NCBI GenBank assembly: GCA_001800075.1
Contig: MGUR01000062.1
Span: 72,387 to 82,498 of the forward strand
Length of the DNA: 10,112 bases
Reading direction: 5' to 3'
Source: Elusimicrobia bacterium RIFCSPLOWO2_01_FULL_59_12
GTDB taxonomy: Bacteria; Elusimicrobiota; Elusimicrobia; 2-01-FULL-59-12
The position numbers and the translations under genes were made by a program. The stretch's first letter is position 1, and each line of letters starts with the position of its first letter. The notes beneath the pieces are model-generated. The model worked only from the letters and a program-made list of their open reading frames with translations, was not told the origin of the DNA and searched no databases. This document shows positions 1 to 6,269 of the stretch, one piece after another.

Positions 1-2277
1 CTCGTGGAGGGCGGGATGACGTTTACCCGGGCCACGCGCGTCGATTTCGCCTACCCATCCGGGACCAGCATTTCGACGGCCCCGTTTACCAGCAATGATA
101 CGGGGCTGAAGCTGATCACAACCTTTGTCATCTGGCAGTCCGGTTCAGGGCTCAACAATCATGAAATGCATAATCTCATGGCCAACCCCGCCGCAAACCC
201 CCTAAATGCCAGTTTCACGGGGACCGTCAAAGACACCTCCAACAACGCCATTCGAGACGCTCTCGTCCAGGTCGTTGACAATCCCAACTGGTTTGGTTTT
301 TCGAATGCATCGGGTGTCTATCAGTTCAATGTCAGCCAGGGATCCTACACGCTCACTTGTTCGACTCATGGGTACTTCCCCTCCACGACAGGTAATTATC
401 AATCCGTGGCCAGCGGCGAAGCAAAGACAGTCAATTTTGTCCTGGGCAAGATGTCCTCCGGCACCGCCACCGGGTACGCCTATCTCGCCGATCACCTCGT
501 GATCAGCCAAGTGGTCGGCAGCACGCAGGATGCAACCGCCTTTTTTCAGGAATATGTCGAGGTGTTTAATCCGTCTTCCTACACCTGGACCATCGCGAGC
601 GACGCCGCCACCGCCGTCATCGACCTCAAATATCAGCGCCGAGGAGGCTCTCTCACGACCATCGCCATGGATTACAGCACCTTAACGATCGGGCCGGGCC
701 AGTATTACCTTTTCGCCAACACGGGAACCGTCACGGCGGTGGGCGTCGCACGAACGGCCGATGCGGTGTTCAGCGCCAGCAACGCGGACTTTCCGAACCT
801 CATTGATATTAATACCGACGCAGGCAATGACGCGGCCGGTGTGGGCCTTGCCCTTGTCTCTGACGGGTCTTGGATCGACCGCGTCGGCTGGAAAAAAGCG
901 GGGAACGACCCCCCGCTGATCGAAGGGGACGCGATCAACCAGTTCGTCGGATTAGAAGACGATGAACAATACGTGCGCATCTCGGGACCCTATGGCGTCG
1001 TTTCGGGCCAGGGTCGCGCCTACGACACCCATGACAACACTACGGATTTCGAGACGGATGGCCGCCAGCCGATGGTCTATCCCCCCCGGAATAGCTCAGA
1101 CAGCGAACCGGTCGTGTCCGGCACGCCCGCCACCGGGGCATTGATTTCGGTCAACGATTCCCTCTCGCAGACCGGCACCTGCACGGACACCACCGTCAAC
1201 GGCAAACCAGCGTGTTCCTTCACCGTGCCCAGCATCGCCACCGGAACCTGGACCCTGATCGTTTCGTCCGGCACGTATTACGAGGAAATCAGCTCTGTCA
1301 CCATGACGGCCAGCGTCAGCACCGGCGTACCCAATGGGGCGACCTATCCGACCTGGGCGGTCACGGGAGCGACCACCACGATCCTGAACGACACCACCAG
1401 TTATGCTTTTATCTCAGGGGTGGTCACCGACGCAAACGGCACGCCTCTGCCCGGCATCGTCGTGGGCGCCGGCGGGCAGACGCGAAACACCTCCTCCGCC
1501 GGCCGCTATTATGTTTCCGTCCCGGAAGGGGATGTGCGCGTGACGGCCAATTACAATAACGCAAACATGGCTTACACCAGCCAAAGCAGCGATTTAACCG
1601 GATTGACGGCAGGCACGCTCTACGACCTCCCGTCAGGAAATCCCTCCACTTGGTTCACGCTCAGTCTGGGGGGTATCCTGAGAGGGTATTTCCGTACAGG
1701 ATCCAACACCCCATTGCCCGGGCGCGTCGCGGTCGCGCTTTTAGGAGGAAACCAGGTCGGTCAGGCCGTCTCAGGCAGCAACGGCTATTTTTATCTCTCG
1801 AACCTGACGACAGGCACTTACACGATCACGCCGGCCCTGGACCCGGCAGAATCCGCAAGCCCCAGCAGCGTCACCGTGACCCTGAGTTCGACGGGGACCG
1901 CCACCACGGTCTCCACCTTCACGGTGACCAACGGATTAGCGGAAATTACCGGGCAAGTCATTTCCAGCAGCAGCGAGCCGATCACCACCGGGGTGCTGGT
2001 GGTGGCCAGTTCGACCACGTTGACCGGAGGAATAACCTCCCCGCCCCCCTCGATGAACGGCGGCACGGGCATCCTCTGCAACCCGTGCTATTATGCCGCT
2101 TCGAGCGACTCCACCGGCAGTTACTCGCTCATGGTCCGGAGCTCGACCGCCGCCTATAAGGTCTATGGCTGGTATACTGAATTCAGCGGCACGACCCCCA
2201 GCGTGACCCGCGCGGGACCCTTCAGCGTCACGGTCAGTACGGCGGGGCAGATTTTGTCGCAGAATCTACAATGGTAA
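1..2277 (+). CDS. Large modular surface protein, probably a PilV-like minor pilin carrying CarboxypepD_reg-like and lamin-tail-like domains (5' partial)
   Basis: The frame is open to the left edge, so the start and any prepilin leader are missing; residues here count from the GTG at base 4. Residues 1-62 (LKLITTFVIWQSG, then HNLMANP) resemble the C-terminal strands of PilV-like minor pilins, which usually end in a 'LK.ITVTV.W...LTTL.A' pattern. Next come a carboxypeptidase-regulatory-like beta-sandwich (about 69-147; GTVKD, then SGVYQFNV), a lamin-tail-like domain (about 162-335; LVISQVV, EYVEVFNPSS, WIDRVGW), an Ig-like stretch (about 365-440), and three more regulatory-like units (about 468-545, 555-640 and 645-757; each with a GxV...G and GxYxxxx pattern). 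C692 and C695 form a CxxC. The composition is Ser/Thr/Gly-rich with few charges, as in exported proteins. It overlaps the next prepilin gene by 7 bases. The pilus role is inferred from position and the N-terminal remnant; it could instead be a separate surface adhesin. Confidence 0.75.
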   Translation, partial: LVEGGMTFTRATRVDFAYPSGTSISTAPFTSNDTGLKLITTFVIWQSGSGLNNHEMHNLMANPAANPLNASFTGTVKDTSNNAIRDALVQVVDNPNWFGFSNASGVYQFNVSQGSYTLTCSTHGYFPSTTGNYQSVASGEAKTVNFVLGKMSSGTATGYAYLADHLVISQVVGSTQDATAFFQEYVEVFNPSSYTWTIASDAATAVIDLKYQRRGGSLTTIAMDYSTLTIGPGQYYLFANTGTVTAVGVARTADAVFSASNADFPNLIDINTDAGNDAAGVGLALVSDGSWIDRVGWKKAGNDPPLIEGDAINQFVGLEDDEQYVRISGPYGVVSGQGRAYDTHDNTTDFETDGRQPMVYPPRNSSDSEPVVSGTPATGALISVNDSLSQTGTCTDTTVNGKPACSFTVPSIATGTWTLIVSSGTYYEEISSVTMTASVSTGVPNGATYPTWAVTGATTTILNDTTSYAFISGVVTDANGTPLPGIVVGAGGQTRNTSSAGRYYVSVPEGDVRVTANYNNANMAYTSQSSDLTGLTAGTLYDLPSGNPSTWFTLSLGGILRGYFRTGSNTPLPGRVAVALLGGNQVGQAVSGSNGYFYLSNLTTGTYTITPALDPAESASPSSVTVTLSSTGTATTVSTFTVTNGLAEITGQVISSSSEPITTGVLVVASSTTLTGGITSPPPSMNGGTGILCNPCYYAASSDSTGSYSLMVRSSTAAYKVYGWYTEFSGTTPSVTRAGPFSVTVSTAGQILSQNLQW

Positions 2278-2768
2278 AAGGACCCCTCAAACGAAGCGGC
2301 TTCACGTTGACCGAGATGATGCTGGTCGTGGCGATTCTCGGCCTGGTGGCTTTGTCGGGGCCCACCCTGATGACGCAGATTATCCGTTTCTACCAGCTGC
2401 ATAACGCCAAAATAGAGATTCAACGGGACGCCCGCGTCGGCCTGGATATCATCAACCGGTTCCTTCGGCAAGCGCTGTCCTACACAGTGACGGTTGATCA
2501 GATAACGGGACAACCCCCTCATTCTCGAATCAGCTTCACGACCGTAGACGGCCGCGACATGATCTTTTACCAGCAGGGGCTGACGTTATTCCAGGTGGCC
2601 GACAGCACGACCGCCATTTCCAATAATCTGCGCTACATCGCCTTTACGTACCCCCGCAGCGATGATCCCTCCATTATCTCTGTGGCTATGACAATGGAAA
2701 AAGCCACCTTCCAGGGAAGTTACAAGGCCCTGGAATTATCTATTGAAAAAGTGAGGATTATGAATTGA
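2271..2768 (+). CDS. Type IV prepilin-like minor pilin, PilW-like
   Basis: A 165-residue protein with a textbook class III signal. The short basic leader (residues 1-10, ending KRSG) is followed by FTLTEMM, so prepilin peptidase should cut after G10 and methylate F11; E15 is the conserved Glu at mature position 5. A hydrophobic helix spans about 16-35. The following helix contains RDARVGLDIINRFLRQA, a pattern typical of PilW- and GspJ-type minor pilins, and then a small beta-rich globular part. There is no cysteine. The ATG at 2271 overlaps the end of the previous gene (ATGGTAA), and no good Shine-Dalgarno site precedes it, so translation is probably coupled. The length is short for PilW but normal for a minor pilin or pseudopilin. 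Whether it serves a pilus or a type II secretion pseudopilus cannot be decided from this window. Confidence 0.88.
   Translation: MVKGPLKRSGFTLTEMMLVVAILGLVALSGPTLMTQIIRFYQLHNAKIEIQRDARVGLDIINRFLRQALSYTVTVDQITGQPPHSRISFTTVDGRDMIFYQQGLTLFQVADSTTAISNNLRYIAFTYPRSDDPSIISVAMTMEKATFQGSYKALELSIEKVRIMN
2751..2757 (+). promoter_or_regulatory. Ribosome binding site deciding the TTG start of the PilX-like gene
   Basis: GTGAGGA lies inside the end of the upstream prepilin gene, 7 bases before the TTG at 2765. It supports this rare start codon over later in-frame starts, which would remove the basic residues ahead of the membrane helix. The TTGA overlap with the upstream stop also points to coupled translation. 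Confidence 0.6.
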
Positions 2769-3997
2769 AACGATCTTCTGAAGGGCAAGTCATCATCGGG
2801 GCGATCATCCTGCTTTTAGTGATGGCGCTCCTGGTCCCAGCCATTATCGTCTATATTCAGAACGAAAGCCGCTGGACGGTGAAACAACAACGTTCGACCC
2901 GCGCCTTCCAATTGGCAGAAGCCGCCGTGGAACGAGGCTTCCAGACGATCATTCAAAGCACCGGCAACTGGAACACCCTCCAGGGCGGAGGAACCCTGGC
3001 CAATTATGATTTCGACAACACGTATACGGACCTGCCGGGAGGGGAGTACGAAATTGCCATCGCCCAAGGACCCGGAACGCAGACCGTGACAATCACCGGC
3101 GCCGCCCGAGACACGTCCACAAATGAAATTCGCGCCGTACGCGGGGTGTTCAGCAACAGCGCCTCCAACGCCGCGATCTTCGCCGAGGGAGGGATCACGC
3201 TCACCAGCAACCCCGGAGTGGAGTGGGGCCCGGTCATGGCCCCGGCTCCGATCACCACCACTCACAACCACCCACGGTTTTACAGCTCCGGCAGCGTTTC
3301 GCTGGATGCCAATGGAGCCACACCGCCGAACTCGGACAACACGCAGTGGTGGTCCTATTATCCCAACCTTCCGCCCCCCCCGGAAGTCGACACGCAAGCG
3401 TACCTTTCATCGGCCACAGCGCAGGGGCATGTCTTTGCGGCGGGCACCTACAAAATGAAAGATGATGTTTGCGGAGGAGCGTCCAGCTGTGTGGGCACGT
3501 ACTATTTTACCGGGGACACCACGTTAAAAACGCCGGCGGCCTATGTCAGCGATGGGAACATCGTCGTCATGGGGAATTTAACCCTGCAGGGGAGCGCTGG
3601 CGACGGCGCTTATACGGCCGATCTGCCGCCGAATGCATGGAAAGAATACGGCAACGATTGGGCGGATTACATCGCCGACTACGATGGAGGCGCCCCCGCA
3701 TCGTTCCCCGGCGTCAACGGGACCTACGCCCCGGCCGGTTTGACGTTCGGCATTGACAAGGTTCTGGTGCATGGGTTTATTTATGTGAAAGATTCCTTCT
3801 CGATCACCGGCGGCGGCAACATGAGCGTGCACGGGAGCATGTACCTGGGGGACCCCAGCAGCATGGACGGATCCAACGTCAAAATTTACTACGACAATTC
3901 CGTGACCGTGCTCACCAAAAATGTATCACTCGGGCGCACCTCCTGGGAGGAAGTCGGCGGCTGCGCCTGGTCCGGCGCGCACCCTGTCTGTCCCTAA
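2765..3997 (+). CDS. PilX-like N-terminal-domain protein with a long exported beta-rich region
   Basis: A 410-residue protein. Residues 1-8 are short and polar, a single hydrophobic helix covers about 9-31, and a polar helix follows (QQRSTRAFQLAEAAVERG). This is the usual N-terminus of PilX/GspK-like minor pilins, where the 'A..LAEAG.E.' motif recurs. The expected Glu at mature position 5 is absent, as in many PilX-like proteins. Residues about 90-130 look like a small beta domain. From about 135 the chain is Gly/Ser/Asn/Tyr-rich with repeated short strands (DGNIVVMGNLTLQG, VLVHGFIYVKDSFSITGGGNMSVHGSMYLGD), which suggests a right-handed beta-helix-like fold. Four cysteines (236, 242, 400, 409) could form two disulfides. 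The start is a TTG overlapping the previous stop (TTGA), with GTGAGGA 7 bases upstream. It ends in tandem TAATAA stops, 3 bases from the converging desaturase gene. The cargo function is unknown. Confidence 0.78.
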   Translation: MKRSSEGQVIIGAIILLLVMALLVPAIIVYIQNESRWTVKQQRSTRAFQLAEAAVERGFQTIIQSTGNWNTLQGGGTLANYDFDNTYTDLPGGEYEIAIAQGPGTQTVTITGAARDTSTNEIRAVRGVFSNSASNAAIFAEGGITLTSNPGVEWGPVMAPAPITTTHNHPRFYSSGSVSLDANGATPPNSDNTQWWSYYPNLPPPPEVDTQAYLSSATAQGHVFAAGTYKMKDDVCGGASSCVGTYYFTGDTTLKTPAAYVSDGNIVVMGNLTLQGSAGDGAYTADLPPNAWKEYGNDWADYIADYDGGAPASFPGVNGTYAPAGLTFGIDKVLVHGFIYVKDSFSITGGGNMSVHGSMYLGDPSSMDGSNVKIYYDNSVTVLTKNVSLGRTSWEEVGGCAWSGAHPVCP

Positions 3998-4000
3998 TAA

Positions 4001-5182
4001 CTAAGCAGGAATATTGGAGAGGCCTTGAAGCAGGAGGCGCCACTCATTACGGGCGCCTTTAAGGCGGGATTCGTATTCTTGTAGTTTGGCTTTCCAGTGC
4101 TGGCGGGCGGTCGCAACGGCGCGACGAGCTTCGTCCGCAGCCGCATGGCGGGTGTGCTCTGAGTCTTTCCAGGCCGTTTCCTTCAGCTCGCGTATCTTCG
4201 CTTTAGCCTCGGCCCACTGAACCATCGCATGGTCCATGCGGACTTTGGCCGCCTCCAGGCGCTGGCGCCAGGAAACGCCCAGTTCCGGTGCAATTCGCTG
4301 CAGATGCATTTCGGCATCGATGGCATCCACTTCAACCCGAGCTTTCAAAATCAAGTGCGGGGGGATCCTGTGCAGCCGTTCCGTCATTCTGACCGCATGG
4401 AGCGCCCAAATCATCCATTTGGTCGGGTCCCACTGGTACCAGTGGATCCCATTCCGGTAATCCGATGGAAACCGGTGGTGAAAATTGTGATACCCTTCCC
4501 CGTTCGTCAAGAACGCCAGCCACCAGGAATCCCGGGACGTATCGGTCCGCGCATAGGGCTGCCGGCCCCACATGTGCGCCAGAGAATTGATGAAAAAGGT
4601 CATATGATGCACAAACACCACCCGGACCAGCCCGCCCCAGATCAATCCGCCTACGGGCCGTCCGATCAACGCGCCTGCCAGGAGGGGAAAGCCGAACCCG
4701 ACCACGACGGCGACTTGCCAGTGATAGCGGTGCTGCCAGCGGACCCATTGATCCCTCAACAAATCGCCCACGTTCGTGAACGACCGATCTACAGGCGATT
4801 GATAGAAGATCCACCCGATGTGTGAGGTCCAGAATCCCAAAGCCGCGTTATAGGGGTCCCGCTCCGTGTCCACATACTTGTGATGATTGCGGTGATCGGA
4901 GGCCCAGTTCAGAACCGAATTCTGGAGAGCGCAGGCCCCGAAAATCAGATAGAACAGCCGGACCAGCGGGTGAGCCTTATAACTCACATGGGCAAAGTGA
5001 CGGTGATATCCCCCGGTGATGCTCAAACCTGTGGCGAAAAACATCAAGAGAAACAGGGTGATTTCCAGGGGATGGATGCCATACAGGCGGGTATAGACAA
5101 CCGCCCCGATCAACGCGGCCAGGGGCGAAAGTGTCAGAAACAAAACGTTGGGCCAATACAGCGGTTTTTGAGTCCGGGCCAT
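4001..5182 (-). CDS. Fatty acid (acyl-CoA/acyl-lipid) desaturase, delta-9 type, with C-terminal coiled-coil tail
   Basis: A 393-residue integral membrane di-iron desaturase, expected to insert a cis double bond into fatty acyl chains using O2 and an electron donor. All histidine boxes of the stearoyl-CoA desaturase type are present: HRHFAH (60-65), HRNHH (97-101) and HNFHH (232-236), plus the NSLAH box (199-203) that supplies a further metal ligand in this family. Hydrophobic segments lie at about 13-33, 38-57, 72-92, 157-175 and 178-200. The core ends near residue 275; about 285-385 is a charged, Ala-rich helical stretch predicted as coiled coil, an extension beyond the minimal enzyme. The ATG at 5182 was chosen because GGAGGAAGG stands just upstream; a GTG at 5227 would add 15 unremarkable residues and bury that site. 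It is the last gene of the leftward block, 113 bases after the transglutaminase-like gene, and converges on the pilin cluster. Confidence 0.93.
   Translation of the reverse strand: MARTQKPLYWPNVLFLTLSPLAALIGAVVYTRLYGIHPLEITLFLLMFFATGLSITGGYHRHFAHVSYKAHPLVRLFYLIFGACALQNSVLNWASDHRNHHKYVDTERDPYNAALGFWTSHIGWIFYQSPVDRSFTNVGDLLRDQWVRWQHRYHWQVAVVVGFGFPLLAGALIGRPVGGLIWGGLVRVVFVHHMTFFINSLAHMWGRQPYARTDTSRDSWWLAFLTNGEGYHNFHHRFPSDYRNGIHWYQWDPTKWMIWALHAVRMTERLHRIPPHLILKARVEVDAIDAEMHLQRIAPELGVSWRQRLEAAKVRMDHAMVQWAEAKAKIRELKETAWKDSEHTRHAAADEARRAVATARQHWKAKLQEYESRLKGARNEWRLLLQGLSNIPA
4035..4058 (+). terminator. Candidate hairpin terminator of the pilin cluster
   Basis: AGGCGCC (4035-4041) and GGCGCCT (4052-4058) form a perfect 7-bp GC-rich inverted repeat with a 10-base loop, extendable by two G-U pairs. 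On the plus strand the right arm runs into TTT and then AAGG, so the U-tract is short. It sits 38 bases after the PilX-like stop but inside the 3' coding end of the opposite-strand desaturase. The position fits a terminator for the plus-strand transcript; the weak U-tract and the coding overlap keep confidence low. Confidence 0.35.
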
Positions 5183-5188
5183 TCGTGT

Positions 5189-5197
5189 CCTTCCTCC
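5189..5197 (-). promoter_or_regulatory. Strong Shine-Dalgarno site of the desaturase gene
   Basis: On the minus strand GGAGGAAGG precedes the ATG at 5182 by 6 bases (GGAGG core to ATG 10 bases). It is the best ribosome binding site in the window and fixes the start at 5182 rather than the upstream GTG at 5227. Confidence 0.8.
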
Positions 5198-5234
5198 GTT
5201 AGGCGCGAAGCCCGATGAGTTTAACACAATAAAC

Positions 5235-5240
5235 CGTCAA
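5235..5240 (-). promoter_or_regulatory. Possible -35 element of a desaturase promoter
   Basis: TTGACG on the minus strand matches five of six bases of the sigma70 -35 consensus and lies 52 bases before the desaturase ATG, within the only sizeable gap of the leftward block. The following bases are AT-rich (GTTTATTGTGTTAAACT), but no good -10 hexamer sits at 16-18 bases, so this is only a candidate. Confidence 0.25.
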
Positions 5241-5242
5241 GA

Positions 5243-5267
5243 GCCACCCCCCCTGCCGCGGTGTGGC
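5243..5267 (-). terminator. Weak hairpin after the transglutaminase-like gene
   Basis: Arms at 5243-5250 and 5260-5267 (GCCAC with GTGGC, plus two inner G-C pairs across one mismatch) enclose a 9-base loop, 28 bases after the end of the transglutaminase-like gene. On the minus strand the sequence after it is TCTTGACGG, not a clean U-run. It may attenuate or terminate the four-gene transcript ahead of the desaturase, or be chance in GC-rich DNA. Confidence 0.25.
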
Positions 5268-5295
5268 GGTACGAAGTATTCCATGCAGAGTCGTC

Positions 5296-6267
5296 TCAGG
5301 CAGGTGCCTGGTAGAGGTCTTCGGGGAAAAAGGTATAGAGGTCGTCAATGTCGATTGTTTTCACCTCTTTAACATCGCGGACGAGCCGGCAGCGGTAGCG
5401 GTTGAGGTCATAGATGTTGATGGGGTGCGTGACCAGGTCGTTGCGCAGCCAGACCGCGATCAGAGTAAACCACGTGCGGACATCCGGGCCGATCTTGTAA
5501 GGGCTGATGACTTTCGTGCGCAGGGGGTCGAGCGCGATCTGGTAGGCGGACAGCGGTGTCCCTTTGGAATCGGCGAAGTAAGCGCCGTGATTGGGGTCCA
5601 GACAAACCCATTTGCCCAGGCTCGGGACCCAGGCTTCCGCGACTTCGTGTCCCTGGATCGTGACATGCCGGGCATAAAGGCCCAGGGCCTGAAGCGACTG
5701 GACCAGGACATAGCAGTAGTGGGCGCAGAAACCCGACTCCTTGCCTGCCCGGAGCGCTGGGAGAAGCTCCAGGGCGTTTGTCGTCCGGTAGACCCTCGGT
5801 CTGCCCGGCTCGAATTGACGCCGCGTCCATAAAAGAGTATTGCGGACGGTGTCCCAGTCCGTTTCGCCCCGCAGGGCGTCCAAACCCTCGCGTTCGCGCA
5901 GCGTGCGCAATTCGCGGGGGGTGTTATAGAAAAATCGAAACCGCGACGCATTCAGTTTGGCCATCGCACGCTGTTCGGGCGTGTGGAGAATTTTGACCCG
6001 ATTGCGCGGCAGAGGCTGGCTGTTTCCCGGCTGTCCGAATAGCTGGATGACCAGTTTTTGATTTCCCCCGCTTAGGATGGGAAATCGTTCGTCATCGATC
6101 AGCAGGCTGTAATTCTTGCTCACCTCTGTTCGCAGTATGATTTCCGATTCCGGGAGGCGCACGACGTACGCCAGCAGGGCCGTTTCAAAGAGAAGGAGAA
6201 CCAGGAGAATGCGGGTCCATGCGGGGTAGGAAATTTTGCGGGCTTCGATAAGCTGAATGCGGCGCAT
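5296..6267 (-). CDS. Membrane-anchored transglutaminase-like (papain-fold) protein
   Basis: A 323-residue protein with one N-terminal membrane segment (about 17-36) after a basic start, so the rest probably faces the periplasm or outer surface. Residues about 165-228 carry a transglutaminase-core domain: ESGFCAHYCYVLVQSLQALG gives the nucleophile C181 followed by the usual helix, then GHEVAEAW with H207, and KWVCLDPNHG with D224, a complete Cys-His-Asp triad. Bacterial members act as proteases, amidases or cross-linking enzymes, so the substrate cannot be read from the sequence. Residues 40-160 form an unassigned region. The C-terminal 60 residues have a hydrophobic patch (about 266-273) and a charged tail. 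The ATG at 6267 starts 2 bases after the glycosyltransferase stop with no clear Shine-Dalgarno site, which implies coupled translation with that gene. Confidence 0.85.
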   Translation of the reverse strand: MRRIQLIEARKISYPAWTRILLVLLLFETALLAYVVRLPESEIILRTEVSKNYSLLIDDERFPILSGGNQKLVIQLFGQPGNSQPLPRNRVKILHTPEQRAMAKLNASRFRFFYNTPRELRTLREREGLDALRGETDWDTVRNTLLWTRRQFEPGRPRVYRTTNALELLPALRAGKESGFCAHYCYVLVQSLQALGLYARHVTIQGHEVAEAWVPSLGKWVCLDPNHGAYFADSKGTPLSAYQIALDPLRTKVISPYKIGPDVRTWFTLIAVWLRNDLVTHPINIYDLNRYRCRLVRDVKEVKTIDIDDLYTFFPEDLYQAPA

Positions 6268-6269
6268 GG

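Noticed and set aside
2816..3397. 193-codon minus-strand open frame opposite the PilX-like gene
   Set aside because: No motif or ribosome site, and the composition is typical of a reverse-strand shadow.
5183..5227. GTG at 5227 as an upstream start for the desaturase
   Set aside because: It adds 15 residues with no family similarity and places the strong GGAGGAAGG site inside the gene; the ATG at 5182 is correctly spaced from it.
5263..5832. 189-codon plus-strand open frame opposite the transglutaminase-like gene
   Set aside because: Antisense to the catalytic domain; no recognisable family features.
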